IMG/VR virus record: IMGVR_UViG_3300047457_000458
Coordinates: 1 to 44,496 of that record
DNA length: 44,496 nt
Reading direction: 5' to 3' (one strand)
Source of the DNA: a virus
The notes beneath the pieces are model-generated. The model was not told where the DNA came from, searched no databases, and saw only the letters and a list, made by a program, of their open reading frames with translations. Below, piece by piece: positions 34,321 to 40,226 of the stretch. The stretch's first letter is position 1, and each line of letters begins with the position of its first letter. Both the position numbers and the translations under genes were made by a program.

Positions 34321-34534
34321 TGGTCATTTCTTCCGTAAGAACGCGATTGTAGCTTTCGACGGCTTTGCGAACTGCTGGCGCATATTCGCTATCGCAGCAC
34401 AGCGTCAGGTGATTGATTGACCGCTTGTCGCCTGTGTCTTTGACGCAGATTCCAATGCCATTGCGCATTTCAACCGTGAGCAAGTATGGCAACCCGCTCA
34501 TATCAAAGCGCAGGATTATCCCATCAGCGTTCAT
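34310..34534 (-). CDS. Small early protein of unknown function
   Basis: A 74-aa beta-rich protein with the core LRFDMSGLPYLLTVEMRNG and a helical end (YAPAVRKAVESYNRVLTEEM). The ATG overlaps the upstream stop (ATGA). No family recognised. Its place between two recombination-associated genes suggests that it belongs to the same module. Confidence 0.5.
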   Translation of the reverse strand: MNADGIILRFDMSGLPYLLTVEMRNGIGICVKDTGDKRSINHLTLCCDSEYAPAVRKAVESYNRVLTEEMTNAK

Positions 34535-34989
34535 TGCCCGCCCATTTTGCTTGAATGAGACTTTGCAGATTTTATTGCTTCTTCATGGGCTAGAATGCGA
34601 GCGGCCATTTGATCCGGCGCACCGCTTGGATCAGTGGCATTCGTATTCCTACGCAGCCTATCTGCCCGTCGCAATTTACGGTTGGCAGACGCCAGCCAGT
34701 TATCAATTACGTCAGAGTTTTCGCTTGGAAGCGGGACACGATAGAGACCATCCGACAGCTTTAGCGCCATGCCTTGGTCAAGGAGTTTTATGCGGACATA
34801 ATCGACCGCACTAACTTCAAGAAGGTCCAGGCGCTGAAACTGCTTTCTAGTTCCAATGTCTGGCACTTCTATTCCAAGCACTCCTTGAACGAATGACTGC
34901 TCAAACACCGCCCCATAGGTGTTATAGCCAGCCTCGACGACTGCGTGCCAAAGGCGTTCTCCGGGAGTCATATTGCTGCCGTCAAGCAT
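34531..34989 (-). CDS. Early protein of unknown function
   Basis: A 152-aa protein beginning MLDGSNMTPGERLWHAVVEA with ATG 34989 inside the end of the upstream gene and GGGGAGG in front. It has a helical first part, a winged-looking middle (QRLDLLEVSAVDYVRIKLLD then LKLSDGLYRVPLPSE) and a basic helical end. A DNA-binding role is possible but no clear family was recognised. Confidence 0.5.
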   Translation of the reverse strand: MLDGSNMTPGERLWHAVVEAGYNTYGAVFEQSFVQGVLGIEVPDIGTRKQFQRLDLLEVSAVDYVRIKLLDQGMALKLSDGLYRVPLPSENSDVIDNWLASANRKLRRADRLRRNTNATDPSGAPDQMAARILAHEEAIKSAKSHSSKMGGQ

Positions 34990-35581
34990 GGATTACCTCC
35001 CCTTTAGCGCGGCCAAATGTCGGGCGAAAATCCCCAAACCCGCCGTAGCGCGCGGTATGCTCAACAATGCGCGTCAAGCTGTCCGGGTCGATTACAGAAT
35101 TCTCGTATTCAAGCTCAGTCTCGAATGACCAGTCATGGAAAATCGGGAACGCCTTGACGACGCGGACTTGGCCCTGCGGAAGAATCATAACGTGGCGAAA
35201 GTCAAGATTTCCGACGATATCTTCAGGTGACTTAACCTTGTTGCGGTCGCGGAATGACAGGGCTGTTTTGTTCTCTGTCGTGAACATGGCACCGCGAATG
35301 GTGTCACGGGAAAGCTTAGCGACCTTGAACGCCGAGCAGGCAATAGCTTCTGATAGCCATGTCGTGGGAACATAAATTCCGATCTTGTCGTCAAAGAAAA
35401 TCTTTGACCGGATTTCAAGTTCACGCAGCCGGAAATAGTCGTCATCAGTGCGGCGAGCTTTCTTTGCATTAATCTGCGCCATTGCCCGCGCATACTCGTT
35501 GAACCTGTCAACCGTCTGCGGGTTATTCTGCAACAGCGGAGAAACTCCAGTGATCTTTACCCGTGCATTCTTCATAGACAT
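34982..35581 (-). CDS. Conserved phage protein, first gene after the hairpin array
   Basis: A 199-aa protein that starts at ATG 35581 (GAGGAAAACAAC upstream). The opening MSMKNARVKITGVSPLLQNN, the middle YVPTTWLSEAIACSAFKVAK and the C-terminal YGGFGDFRPTFGRAKGEV mark a conserved phage family of unknown function, usually near recombination genes; the alternating strands and the final Gly-rich loop look ferredoxin-like. The leader upstream of its ribosome site contains the first copy of the hairpin repeat. An annotation from the ATG at 35644 would translate through this repeat and is rejected. Confidence 0.6.
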   Translation of the reverse strand: MSMKNARVKITGVSPLLQNNPQTVDRFNEYARAMAQINAKKARRTDDDYFRLRELEIRSKIFFDDKIGIYVPTTWLSEAIACSAFKVAKLSRDTIRGAMFTTENKTALSFRDRNKVKSPEDIVGNLDFRHVMILPQGQVRVVKAFPIFHDWSFETELEYENSVIDPDSLTRIVEHTARYGGFGDFRPTFGRAKGEVIHA

Positions 35582-35602
35582 GTTGTTTTCCTCTTTTGTC
35601 TG

Positions 35603-36139
35603 AGCAATCCGCCTTGCCAGTTGTTTAGCGCTGGCAAAACGCATCGCTCATACTTTCATCACTAAGACTTGCGCTTTGATGCCCTACAACAAAGTTCACT
35701 TGGACCGTTTAAGCGATCCGCCTTGCTCGCCGTAACGAGCAAAACGCATTGCTTGTCACATATTTTCCATGCGCTACATTTCGTCTCAATTCGACACGAT
35801 TCATTGCTGGCTCGCTTCATCTCGACGACTTGCTAGTTGGACCTTGCGATCCGCTTTGCTCATCCTCCGATGGGCAAAACGCATTGCTTATTGCTTCGCT
35901 TCGATGCGAACCTCAGCACCTATATTCCTAGCGTTTCCATTCGATTCCCATCTTTGCGCCCCATTTGGACCTTGCGATCCGGGTTGTTCACCTTTCGATG
36001 AACAACTCGCATTGCAAATAATCACGCTACCGTTTGCTGCGTTACGCATTAATTCCTTGACTATATTTTCGGTTTGGTTCGCTTCTTTTGGACCTTGCGA
36101 TCCGCCTTGCAGACCCTTCGATCTGCAAAGCGCATCGCT
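35603..36139. repeat. Array of five hairpin repeats with covarying stems
   Basis: Copies lie at 35603-35648, 35700-35754, 35837-35889, 35965-36015 and 36088-36139, spaced 103 to 137 bp apart in a stretch without a convincing gene. The last four open with TTGGACC. All share GCGATCCGCC-like (or GCAATCCGCC) sequence, a 7-bp stem beginning TTG and ending CAA, and CGCATTGCT or CGCATCGCT. The four inner stem bases differ (CCAG, CTCG, CTCA, TTCA, CAGA) yet pair in all five copies (CTGG, CGAG, TGGG with one G-U, TGAA, TCTG). Loops are 6-10 nt. The outer GCGAT also pairs with ATTGC or ATCGC. This is what a structured RNA under selection looks like; the transcribed strand is unknown, but on the minus strand it lies in the leader of the recombination genes. 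Confidence 0.85.
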
Positions 36140-36192
36140 ATTTAATTCCGTTCGGAGCTATTAAATTCCTTTCGACTCACATCCTCTGTTTA

Positions 36193-36291
36193 CTATTCAT
36201 CACACTGTCCTAAGCAATATTTGGCCGCAGCCAACATTGCGTAGAACCACAATGCAGGAGCTAAAAATCCGATTACAAACCAACCAATCAT
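36193..36291 (-). CDS. Small membrane protein, 32 aa
   Basis: ATG 36291 with a strong AGGAG 6-7 nt upstream; stop TAG at 36193-36195. The peptide is almost one hydrophobic helix (MIGWFVIGFLAPALWFYAML) followed by a short tail with two cysteines. Good ribosome site and membrane character support a real small early gene; it sits directly upstream of the hairpin array. Confidence 0.55.
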   Translation of the reverse strand: MIGWFVIGFLAPALWFYAMLAAAKYCLGQCDE

Positions 36292-36314
36292 TTCTATCTC
36301 CTGCTATTTTGTAA

Positions 36315-36348
36315 GCGGCGGGAGCCGAGGAAAGGAAACTCCCGCCGC
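36315..36348 (-). terminator. Strong hairpin in the leftward early operon
   Basis: GCGGCGGGAG (36315-36324), 14-nt loop, CTCCCGCCGC (36339-36348): a perfect 10-bp GC-rich stem between two early genes. It lacks a good T-run on the minus strand, so it may slow or stabilise rather than terminate. A second stem CTGCGC/GCGCAG lies at 36355-36380. Confidence 0.5.
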
Positions 36349-36384
36349 CACTCCCTGCGCTAGTCACCGAGCCAGCGCAGAAAC

Positions 36385-36603
36385 TCAAAGCCAGATAAAA
36401 TCGCGCGACTTCCCGGTTGCGGAAATCACATGCGCTGCGGTAATGCGCGGCTGGTAATATTCTGGACCAGACGCAATCTTCTTTTCTATCTTCCAGGCCA
36501 AGCGCATACACCGCGCGAAATCCCAACCGCGCTTATGTTTGGCGGTTTCCCATTCCTTGTGCGCCATTTTCATAACGCGCTTGCGGTCGTATTGTGGTTT
36601 CAT
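36385..36603 (-). CDS. Small basic early protein
   Basis: A 72-aa protein with a basic N-terminus (MKPQYDRKRVMKMAHKEWET), an amphipathic middle (FARCMRLAWKIEKKIA) and the end ATGKSRDFIWL. ATG 36603 overlaps the upstream stop (ATGA). No family was recognised, although similar short basic proteins occur in many early regions. Confidence 0.55.
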   Translation of the reverse strand: MKPQYDRKRVMKMAHKEWETAKHKRGWDFARCMRLAWKIEKKIASGPEYYQPRITAAHVISATGKSRDFIWL

Positions 36604-36770
36604 TTGCGCCGTTCGATCGTTTTGACGTCAAAAACTGGCGTCATCATCTCCGCAAGCTTTTTGGCTTTCTCACGCGCCTTGTCTTCGCTGACAGAGTGGA
36701 CTGAAACAGTCTTCATGCCATCAGCGGTCAAGCCAGCGACGTCAAAGAGGATTGGTTTTAGTTTCTTCAT
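36600..36770 (-). CDS. Small early protein, 56 aa
   Basis: ATG 36770 overlaps the upstream stop (ATGA), giving the start MKKLKPILFDVAGLTADGMK, a strand-loop-helix protein ending DVKTIERRK. A longer frame from 36824 would overlap the upstream gene by 58 nt and is not preferred. No family recognised. Confidence 0.5.
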   Translation of the reverse strand: MKKLKPILFDVAGLTADGMKTVSVHSVSEDKAREKAKKLAEMMTPVFDVKTIERRK

Positions 36771-37120
36771 ATCCAGTATCCAGCGTAATGCCCGCCACGG
36801 CTGCGCGGCGGTGCCATCCCGCAAATGTCAGCAAGTATGGCTTCGCCAACGCGCGCATGATTGGCGAGCAATGTGAATTCTGCTGATGGCCAGTTGACCA
36901 TCCATTCAACGCCGGGGCCGTTATCCAGTTCCAGCGTTACTCCAATGTCAGTGACGTTCCACTCAGGCCCAGCGCCGGGATCACCGCCGTTGATGTAGTC
37001 AGCAACAGCGGGATAGCCCCAGTCTGTTATTTCATACGTAACCAGCAACGTGGCCTCAAAGCCCATAAAGCTGATGTAGGTTTCGACTGTCTCGCCGTTG
37101 TTGAACATGGCCACGCTCAT
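36767..37120 (-). CDS. Early protein of unknown function
   Basis: A 117-aa acidic, aromatic-rich protein (ETYISFMGFEATLLVTYEIT, DIGVTLELDNGPGVEWMV). ATG 37120 overlaps the upstream small gene's stop (TGATG). No family recognised; its strand-rich sequence may be a small beta domain. Confidence 0.5.
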   Translation of the reverse strand: MSVAMFNNGETVETYISFMGFEATLLVTYEITDWGYPAVADYINGGDPGAGPEWNVTDIGVTLELDNGPGVEWMVNWPSAEFTLLANHARVGEAILADICGMAPPRSRGGHYAGYWI

Positions 37121-37260
37121 CAGAACGGACGCTTCCGGCGCGGCTGCTTCTCAGCGCGCACGGTCATGGCAATGCGGACGGATTCAGCCACCAGCCAAAT
37201 GATGGACAGGGTCAGGAACGGAGCCGCGAATATCGCTGCGGTGAGCTGGGCGTCGGTCAT
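37120..37260 (-). CDS. Small membrane protein, 46 aa
   Basis: ATG 37260 two bases after the preceding gene, TGA at 37120-37122 overlapping the next ATG. A single membrane helix (AAIFAAPFLTLSIIWLVAE) is followed by a basic tail (RAEKQPRRKRPF). Its packing within the operon supports it as a gene. Confidence 0.55.
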   Translation of the reverse strand: MTDAQLTAAIFAAPFLTLSIIWLVAESVRIAMTVRAEKQPRRKRPF

Positions 37261-37262
37261 GC

Positions 37263-37424
37263 TCAGCCCTCCATATAGAAAGCTGTAAGCAGCCAGTCGT
37301 GGCGACCGTCAGCGTCCATGGAATAAGTAACTCTGACTTCGTAACCTTTGGCGACAAGGCGATGAGCTGCTGCTTTGGCTGAAGCTTCAGACCAAAAACA
37401 CTCTTTGAACGATTCCTGTTTCAT
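37263..37424 (-). CDS. First gene of the leftward early operon, 53 aa
   Basis: ATG 37424 with GAGGAAAG just upstream; the protein starts MKQESFKECFWSEASAKAAA and contains HRLVAKGYEVRVTYSMDADG, a short helix-strand-strand layout. It is the promoter-proximal gene, about 30 nt downstream of the expected PL start. Function unknown; lambda-like phages often put small regulatory or host-takeover genes here. Confidence 0.6.
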   Translation of the reverse strand: MKQESFKECFWSEASAKAAAHRLVAKGYEVRVTYSMDADGRHDWLLTAFYMEG

Positions 37425-37460
37425 GTCTTTCCTCTCCTTGCTCGTTTGAGCATGAGAGGC

Positions 37461-37490
37461 ATTGTGTATGCCATACACGGCCCGCGTCAA
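37461..37490 (-). promoter_or_regulatory. PL-like early promoter with palindromic operator
   Basis: On the minus strand TTGACG (37490-37485) is followed, six bases later, by the palindrome GTGTATGGCATACAC (37478-37464), whose end supplies a -10-like CACAAT (37466-37461, 18-bp spacing). The palindrome would be covered by a dimeric repressor between -35 and -10. The PR-like promoter has the same layout. Confidence 0.7.
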
Positions 37491-37540
37491 GCAAAAAGTG
37501 GATGGGATGCACTTTTTCTTGCGAAGGGTAGGAAATCGTT

Positions 37541-37582
37541 GTAAAAAGAAAAAGCCCCGCAAGCGTGTCCGCGCTCCGGGGC
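37541..37582 (-). terminator. Rho-independent terminator, leftward
   Basis: On the minus strand GCCCCG and CGGGGC (37577-37582 with 37554-37559) form the stem, followed by TTTTTCTTTTT (37553-37543). It stops transcripts coming leftward from the repressor gene before the PL promoter. Confidence 0.75.
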
Positions 37583-38029
37583 CGTGGCCGGATACAAGTT
37601 CAGTAACCTATCCAGCAAGTTGCTTATATCGCAACTTTTGCCACTCGGCAACATGACGGATACAGCCCGGCGAAAGCCGATTGAGCGGCTTGGAAATACT
37701 ATCGGACCTGGCACGGCAGCGCAGGGAGCGAGGAGTTCCCGTCCATGCAAATTGGGATCGGTGAACTTTTCCCCGCCGAGCTGGTCACGGCCAACGCCAT
37801 CATTCCAGCCGCAACGGGGCTTTCCGCACCTCGGAAGTCCGCACATGGGCAACCGGATATCTCTGACTAAGACACGGCCCAAAAGTGCCGGCGCGGTATG
37901 CCTCCGCGATACCAAAATGGATCAGAGGTAAAGATTCCAAGCCCCACCGGGTAACGTGTGTGGCCGTATTCCGCTTAGTCCCTCCTGTAATGGGTGGGCC
38001 GGTCTAGCGGAAAGGAAACCTGTGTCTAA
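37583..38029 (-). other. Gene-poor region downstream of the repressor gene
   Basis: About 450 nt lie between the repressor stop and the terminator at 37541. A + strand frame of 92 codons exists at 37653-37931 but has no convincing start site and no recognised protein. The stretch holds several short inverted pairs, for example CTCTGA near 37859 and TCAGAG near 37922, and GCGG-loop-CCGC near 37889. A long 3' untranslated region or a small RNA on the repressor transcript is possible; nothing firm can be assigned. Confidence 0.35.
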
Positions 38030-38362
38030 TCAACCAGCTTTCAACAATGCTTCAATAACTTCAAGGACTCGCTTCTGCATTTCTGGCGAAGCGGTGCGTA
38101 ATTTTGAATAAATTAATTTTGGCCCGTCAGGCTTGAGCGGGTCAATTGCCAGCAAATCATCCGAGTCGCATCCAAGAACCAGCGCCAGCCTTTCTAAGTA
38201 ATCTTGATCGTATGGACTTTCGCCTCGTTCAATTCTGCTTACGGTAGTTCTGTCAAGTTCCAGTTTCTCAGCGATATCGTCTTGCGACATACGCCGAAAC
38301 TTTCGCCATTCGCGTAGATACGTTTTGTTGCGCTCTCGCGGCTTTTTCGGAACAGGTGGCAT
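38030..38362 (-). CDS. CI-like phage repressor (HTH, Xre family)
   Basis: A 110-aa repressor expected to keep the prophage silent. The N-terminal helix-turn-helix is clear: FRRMSQDDIAEKLELDRTTV with SRIERGESPYDQDYLERLAL after it. The C-terminal 35 residues are helical (ASPEMQKRVLEVIEALLKAG) and probably dimerise; there is no RecA-cleavable peptidase domain, so induction must differ from lambda CI. It is divergent from the Cro-like gene, with the operator-bearing promoters around it. AAGG lies 7 nt before the ATG. Confidence 0.83.
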   Translation of the reverse strand: MPPVPKKPRERNKTYLREWRKFRRMSQDDIAEKLELDRTTVSRIERGESPYDQDYLERLALVLGCDSDDLLAIDPLKPDGPKLIYSKLRTASPEMQKRVLEVIEALLKAG

Positions 38363-38420
38363 GACGCAACCTTAAAATTCAACGCAAACGCCATCCACGG
38401 CGCGTCATGCACAAATGTGC

Positions 38421-38450
38421 TTGACATCCACCGTGTATCTCATGCACGTT
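38421..38450 (+). promoter_or_regulatory. PR-like early promoter with operator
   Basis: TTGACA (38421-38426), TCCACC, then GTGTATCTCATGCAC (38433-38447), ending in the -10-like CACGTT (38445-38450). Both the -35 and the operator have the same spacing as in the PL-like promoter. Transcription would start near 38456, at the ATG of the Cro-like gene. A weaker half-site (ATGCAC and AATGTGC) lies at 38407-38420, between the two divergent genes. Confidence 0.68.
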
Positions 38451-38456
38451 ACGCGC

Positions 38457-38669
38457 ATGAAACTCTCGGATTACCTAGAAGCCAACGGCATAACCGATGC
38501 GGAATTTGCGGCTCTTATTCGCAAAGACCGCAGCTCCGTAACTCGCCTTCGATCCGGCGACACAAAGCCTTCGTGGGATACCGCACAGAAGATTGCAGAG
38601 GTCACAAACGGCGTAGTTACGCCGAATGACTTCATTTCCGTTGAGACATCAACGGAGGCCGCACAATGA
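38457..38669 (+). CDS. Cro-like regulator
   Basis: A 70-aa DNA-binding protein starting MKLSDYLEANGITDAEFAAL with the recognition helix around KDRSSVTRLRSGDTKP, the pattern of YdaS/Cro-type HTH proteins. It is divergent from the repressor and is the first gene of the rightward operon. The promoter puts the transcription start within one or two bases of the ATG, so the mRNA is probably leaderless; there is no Shine-Dalgarno sequence. An in-frame ATG at 38442 lies inside the promoter and is rejected. Confidence 0.8.
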   Translation: MKLSDYLEANGITDAEFAALIRKDRSSVTRLRSGDTKPSWDTAQKIAEVTNGVVTPNDFISVETSTEAAQ

Positions 38670-38794
38670 CGGCTCATACTCATTTTACGCATCACACAAG
38701 CCGGAACAATCGCCCGGCAACAACGCCGGAGGTCTTCCGGCTAGTCCCTCAACATATGGACGCGCGCACCCACAAACAAGGTGGTGCGGCATGA
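38666..38794 (+). CDS. Small early protein, 42 aa
   Basis: ATG 38666 overlaps the Cro-like stop (ATGA) and is preceded by CGGAGG at a good distance; its own stop overlaps the next ATG (ATGA). The peptide is His/Thr-rich at the start (MTAHTHFTHHTSRNNRP) and has EVFRLVPQHMDART. Coupling and the strong ribosome site support it. Function unknown. Confidence 0.55.
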   Translation: MTAHTHFTHHTSRNNRPATTPEVFRLVPQHMDARTHKQGGAA

Positions 38795-38994
38795 CATGCG
38801 ACAATCCAGACTTGGTGGACGAAATGGCATTCGTCTTGCGGGACGTCGGGAACCTTGAGGATTTCGAGGCCCGGTTTGCCGCTTACTACCGCGCCAACTG
38901 CGACTTGTTTTCAGCGAACGAAAAAGAGCAGCGCGAGGCTGATGCTCTCGCGTTGTCAATTGAGCTTATGCGGCGTCTCGCCGGTCATCAGTGA
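38791..38994 (+). CDS. Small acidic early protein, 67 aa
   Basis: ATG 38791 overlaps the preceding stop. The protein is acidic and helical (NPDLVDEMAFVLRDVGNLED, EADALALSIELMRRLAGH). No family was recognised. Longer in-frame starts upstream run through the coupled 42-aa gene and are not preferred. Confidence 0.5.
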   Translation: MTCDNPDLVDEMAFVLRDVGNLEDFEARFAAYYRANCDLFSANEKEQREADALALSIELMRRLAGHQ

Positions 38995-39032
38995 GTCCCC
39001 GGCGACTGGGTTAAGTCGCGCCTCCCTCAACT

Positions 39033-39060
39033 CCGCCGCCTACGGGCGGCGGCTCTTTGG
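39033..39060 (+). terminator. Intrinsic-terminator-like hairpin after the first right-operon genes
   Basis: CCGCCGCC (39033-39040), TACG loop, GGCGGCGG (39045-39052), then CTCTTTGG. The perfect 8-bp stem is strong but the T-run is short, so read-through or control by antitermination is likely because operon genes continue downstream. Confidence 0.55.
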
Positions 39061-39073
39061 GCAGAACAAGTGA

Positions 39074-39123
39074 ATTCGGGTGAGTAAGCGCCCGAATGAC
39101 TCGGAAAGGTGAAGAGTTCCGAG
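39074..39123 (+). promoter_or_regulatory. Two tandem hairpins in the right-operon leader
   Basis: ATTCGGG (39074-39080) pairs with CCCGAAT (39091-39097), and CTCGGAA (39100-39106) pairs with TTCCGAG (39117-39123); each stem is 7 bp and each loop is 10 nt. They are placed between two terminator-like hairpins, as RNA antitermination sites such as HK022 put are, although no sequence similarity to put is claimed. Confidence 0.5.
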
Positions 39124-39133
39124 GATACGCAGG

Positions 39134-39170
39134 GCGCAGCCGGGGTTGGGAAATCGCCCGGCTGCGCTTT
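39134..39170 (+). terminator. Strong hairpin before the GapR-like gene
   Basis: GCGCAGCCGGG (39134-39144), a 12-nt loop, CCCGGCTGCGC (39157-39167), then TTTC. An 11-bp perfect GC-rich stem; the short T-run makes it a conditional terminator or pause site. It lies 20 nt before the start of the GapR-like gene. Confidence 0.6.
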
Positions 39171-39187
39171 CAACTAGGGATCATCAG

Positions 39188-39439
39188 ATGAGCGACAACG
39201 CGCAAATTAAACCCTTCATCGACCGCCTGGTGCAGCTTGAAACAGAGAAGCGCCAAAAGTCGGAAGACATCAAGGAACTGATGGCGGAAGCCAAGTCGGT
39301 CGGATTCCTGCCCGCCGCCATCAAGCTCAACGCTGTGCAAATTCTGAAAGATGAAGCGAAAAAGCAGCGCGAGCGCGAGATACGCGAACACGCAGAACTT
39401 TACGCAGAGGCGTATGGCCAAGGCGACTTGTTCGTCTGA
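39188..39439 (+). CDS. GapR-like (DUF2312) nucleoid protein
   Basis: An 83-aa protein starting MSDNAQIKPFIDRLVQLETE and continuing KRQKSEDIKELMAEAKSVGF, LNAVQILKDEAKKQ and a C-terminal helical tail. This is the layout of GapR, the alphaproteobacterial protein that clamps overtwisted AT-rich DNA and aids replication and topoisomerase action. It is a short, clean match in order and spacing. A phage copy could help replication fork progression or mimic host nucleoid binding. The start is ATG 39188; an upstream start would include the terminator hairpin. Confidence 0.83.
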   Translation: MSDNAQIKPFIDRLVQLETEKRQKSEDIKELMAEAKSVGFLPAAIKLNAVQILKDEAKKQREREIREHAELYAEAYGQGDLFV

Positions 39440-39620
39440 AGGAACTTGCCCGCCGATTGCGCCCGCACCGCATGGGACTTCGGCGCTTTGGGGAAAGTGG
39501 GACGGGGGCCAGGCAATATCCCCCGATTTTCATAAGGCGACCATCCATGAAGCAATCAAACACCGATCCAGCGCAGGGACATTTCCTCGCAGAATTGTGC
39601 TGCGAAAAAGCGGGGTCTGA
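39414..39620 (+). CDS. Possible small protein overlapping two genes
   Basis: An ATG at 39414 inside the end of the GapR-like gene opens a 68-aa frame (MAKATCSSEGTCPPIAPAPH, GTSALWGKWDGGQAIS) which overlaps the start of the next gene. It fills the 107-nt gap, but it has a poor ribosome site and no known family. Listed only as possible. Confidence 0.25.
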   Translation: MAKATCSSEGTCPPIAPAPHGTSALWGKWDGGQAISPDFHKATIHEAIKHRSSAGTFPRRIVLRKSGV

Positions 39621-39873
39621 TTGGGCTGAAGATGCTTACGCATTCTTCGTCGCATTTGCCTACGGACACAAATTCCTAACCACCGCACAAGCACGACTGG
39701 CATTTGAAAAGGCTGGCGGCGCAGTACCGCATGACGGGCGCGCGTGGGGCCATATCTGCCGCAGGGCAATCACAGACGGCGTTATCGAGCATTCCGGCAC
39801 ATACACCCGCGACGGCTCGCATGGGCGTCCTAACCCGGTTTGGGCAAGTCTTGTTGTGAGGGCGGTTGCGTGA
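39547..39873 (+). CDS. Early protein of unknown function
   Basis: A 108-aa protein starting MKQSNTDPAQGHFLAELCCE with AAGG 9 nt upstream. It has FFVAFAYGHKFLTTAQARLA, RRAITDGVIEHSGTY and a short wing-like end (HGRPNPVWASLVV), the look of a winged-helix DNA-binding protein. It sits before a nuclease gene in the replication operon. A longer start at 39457 adds an atypical basic N-terminus and is not preferred. Confidence 0.55.
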   Translation: MKQSNTDPAQGHFLAELCCEKAGSDWAEDAYAFFVAFAYGHKFLTTAQARLAFEKAGGAVPHDGRAWGHICRRAITDGVIEHSGTYTRDGSHGRPNPVWASLVVRAVA

Positions 39874-40226
39874 GGGAGGACTGCATCCAGCGCGCCATCG
39901 TTGGGCTTCTTAATATTGTCCTGCTTGATGAATTCCGCGTCTTCGCCTGTCCAAACGCAGCCCGGCGCACAGTCGGCGGCAGGGCTGCGAATGCCGTCGC
40001 TGGCCTACGGGCTGGCGTGCCAGACCTGATCCTGGTCGGTCAAGGCCGCTGCTACTTCATCGAGGTCAAGGCTGAGAAGGGCCGTTTAAGCCCGGCACAG
40101 GATGAGTGGCGCATGTGGTGTTCAAGCGCTGGCGCAATGCCATGGGCGCTTGTCCGCTCCGTTGATGACGTCAAGACCGCCCTGACCGTCTGGAATATCC
40201 CCACCCGCCAGCATCGGATTATGTGA
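39870..40226 (+). CDS. VRR-NUC domain nuclease
   Basis: A 118-aa single-domain nuclease with GTG 39870 overlapping the upstream stop (GTGA). The VRR-NUC signature is clear: RAGVPDLILVGQGRCYFIEV with Asp and Glu as metal ligands and KAEKGRLSPAQDEWRMWC completing the E-x-K element. Stand-alone phage VRR-NUC proteins act as Holliday-junction or flap nucleases. It would resolve recombination or replication intermediates before packaging. Confidence 0.85.
   Translation: MREDCIQRAIVGLLNIVLLDEFRVFACPNAARRTVGGRAANAVAGLRAGVPDLILVGQGRCYFIEVKAEKGRLSPAQDEWRMWCSSAGAMPWALVRSVDDVKTALTVWNIPTRQHRIM

Noticed and set aside
35582-35644. Longer start (ATG 35644) for the conserved early protein at 34982
   Set aside because: It would translate the first hairpin repeat; ATG 35581 has GAGGAAAA upstream and begins the conserved domain.
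35603-36139. Hairpin array considered as a CRISPR array or TIGR array
   Set aside because: Spacers are not uniform in length, the repeats are spaced over 100 bp, and no cas or tas-type (Nop-domain) effector gene lies in the window. The repeat unit itself changes by compensatory mutation rather than being identical.
35749-36164. Plus-strand frames over the hairpin array encoding a repeated peptide of the type GPCDPxC
   Set aside because: The peptide follows from the repeat itself. Copies 1 and 5 (35603, 35700) break the frame through loop and spacer length changes that are not multiples of three, while the RNA stems stay paired.
36200-36526. Minus-strand 108-codon frame
   Set aside because: It runs through the strong hairpin at 36315 and overlaps the better supported 32-aa and 72-aa genes.
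37584-37931. Plus-strand 115-codon frame in the repressor-downstream gap
   Set aside because: No recognisable family, weak start, and composition unlike the neighbouring genes; kept as non-coding with a note.
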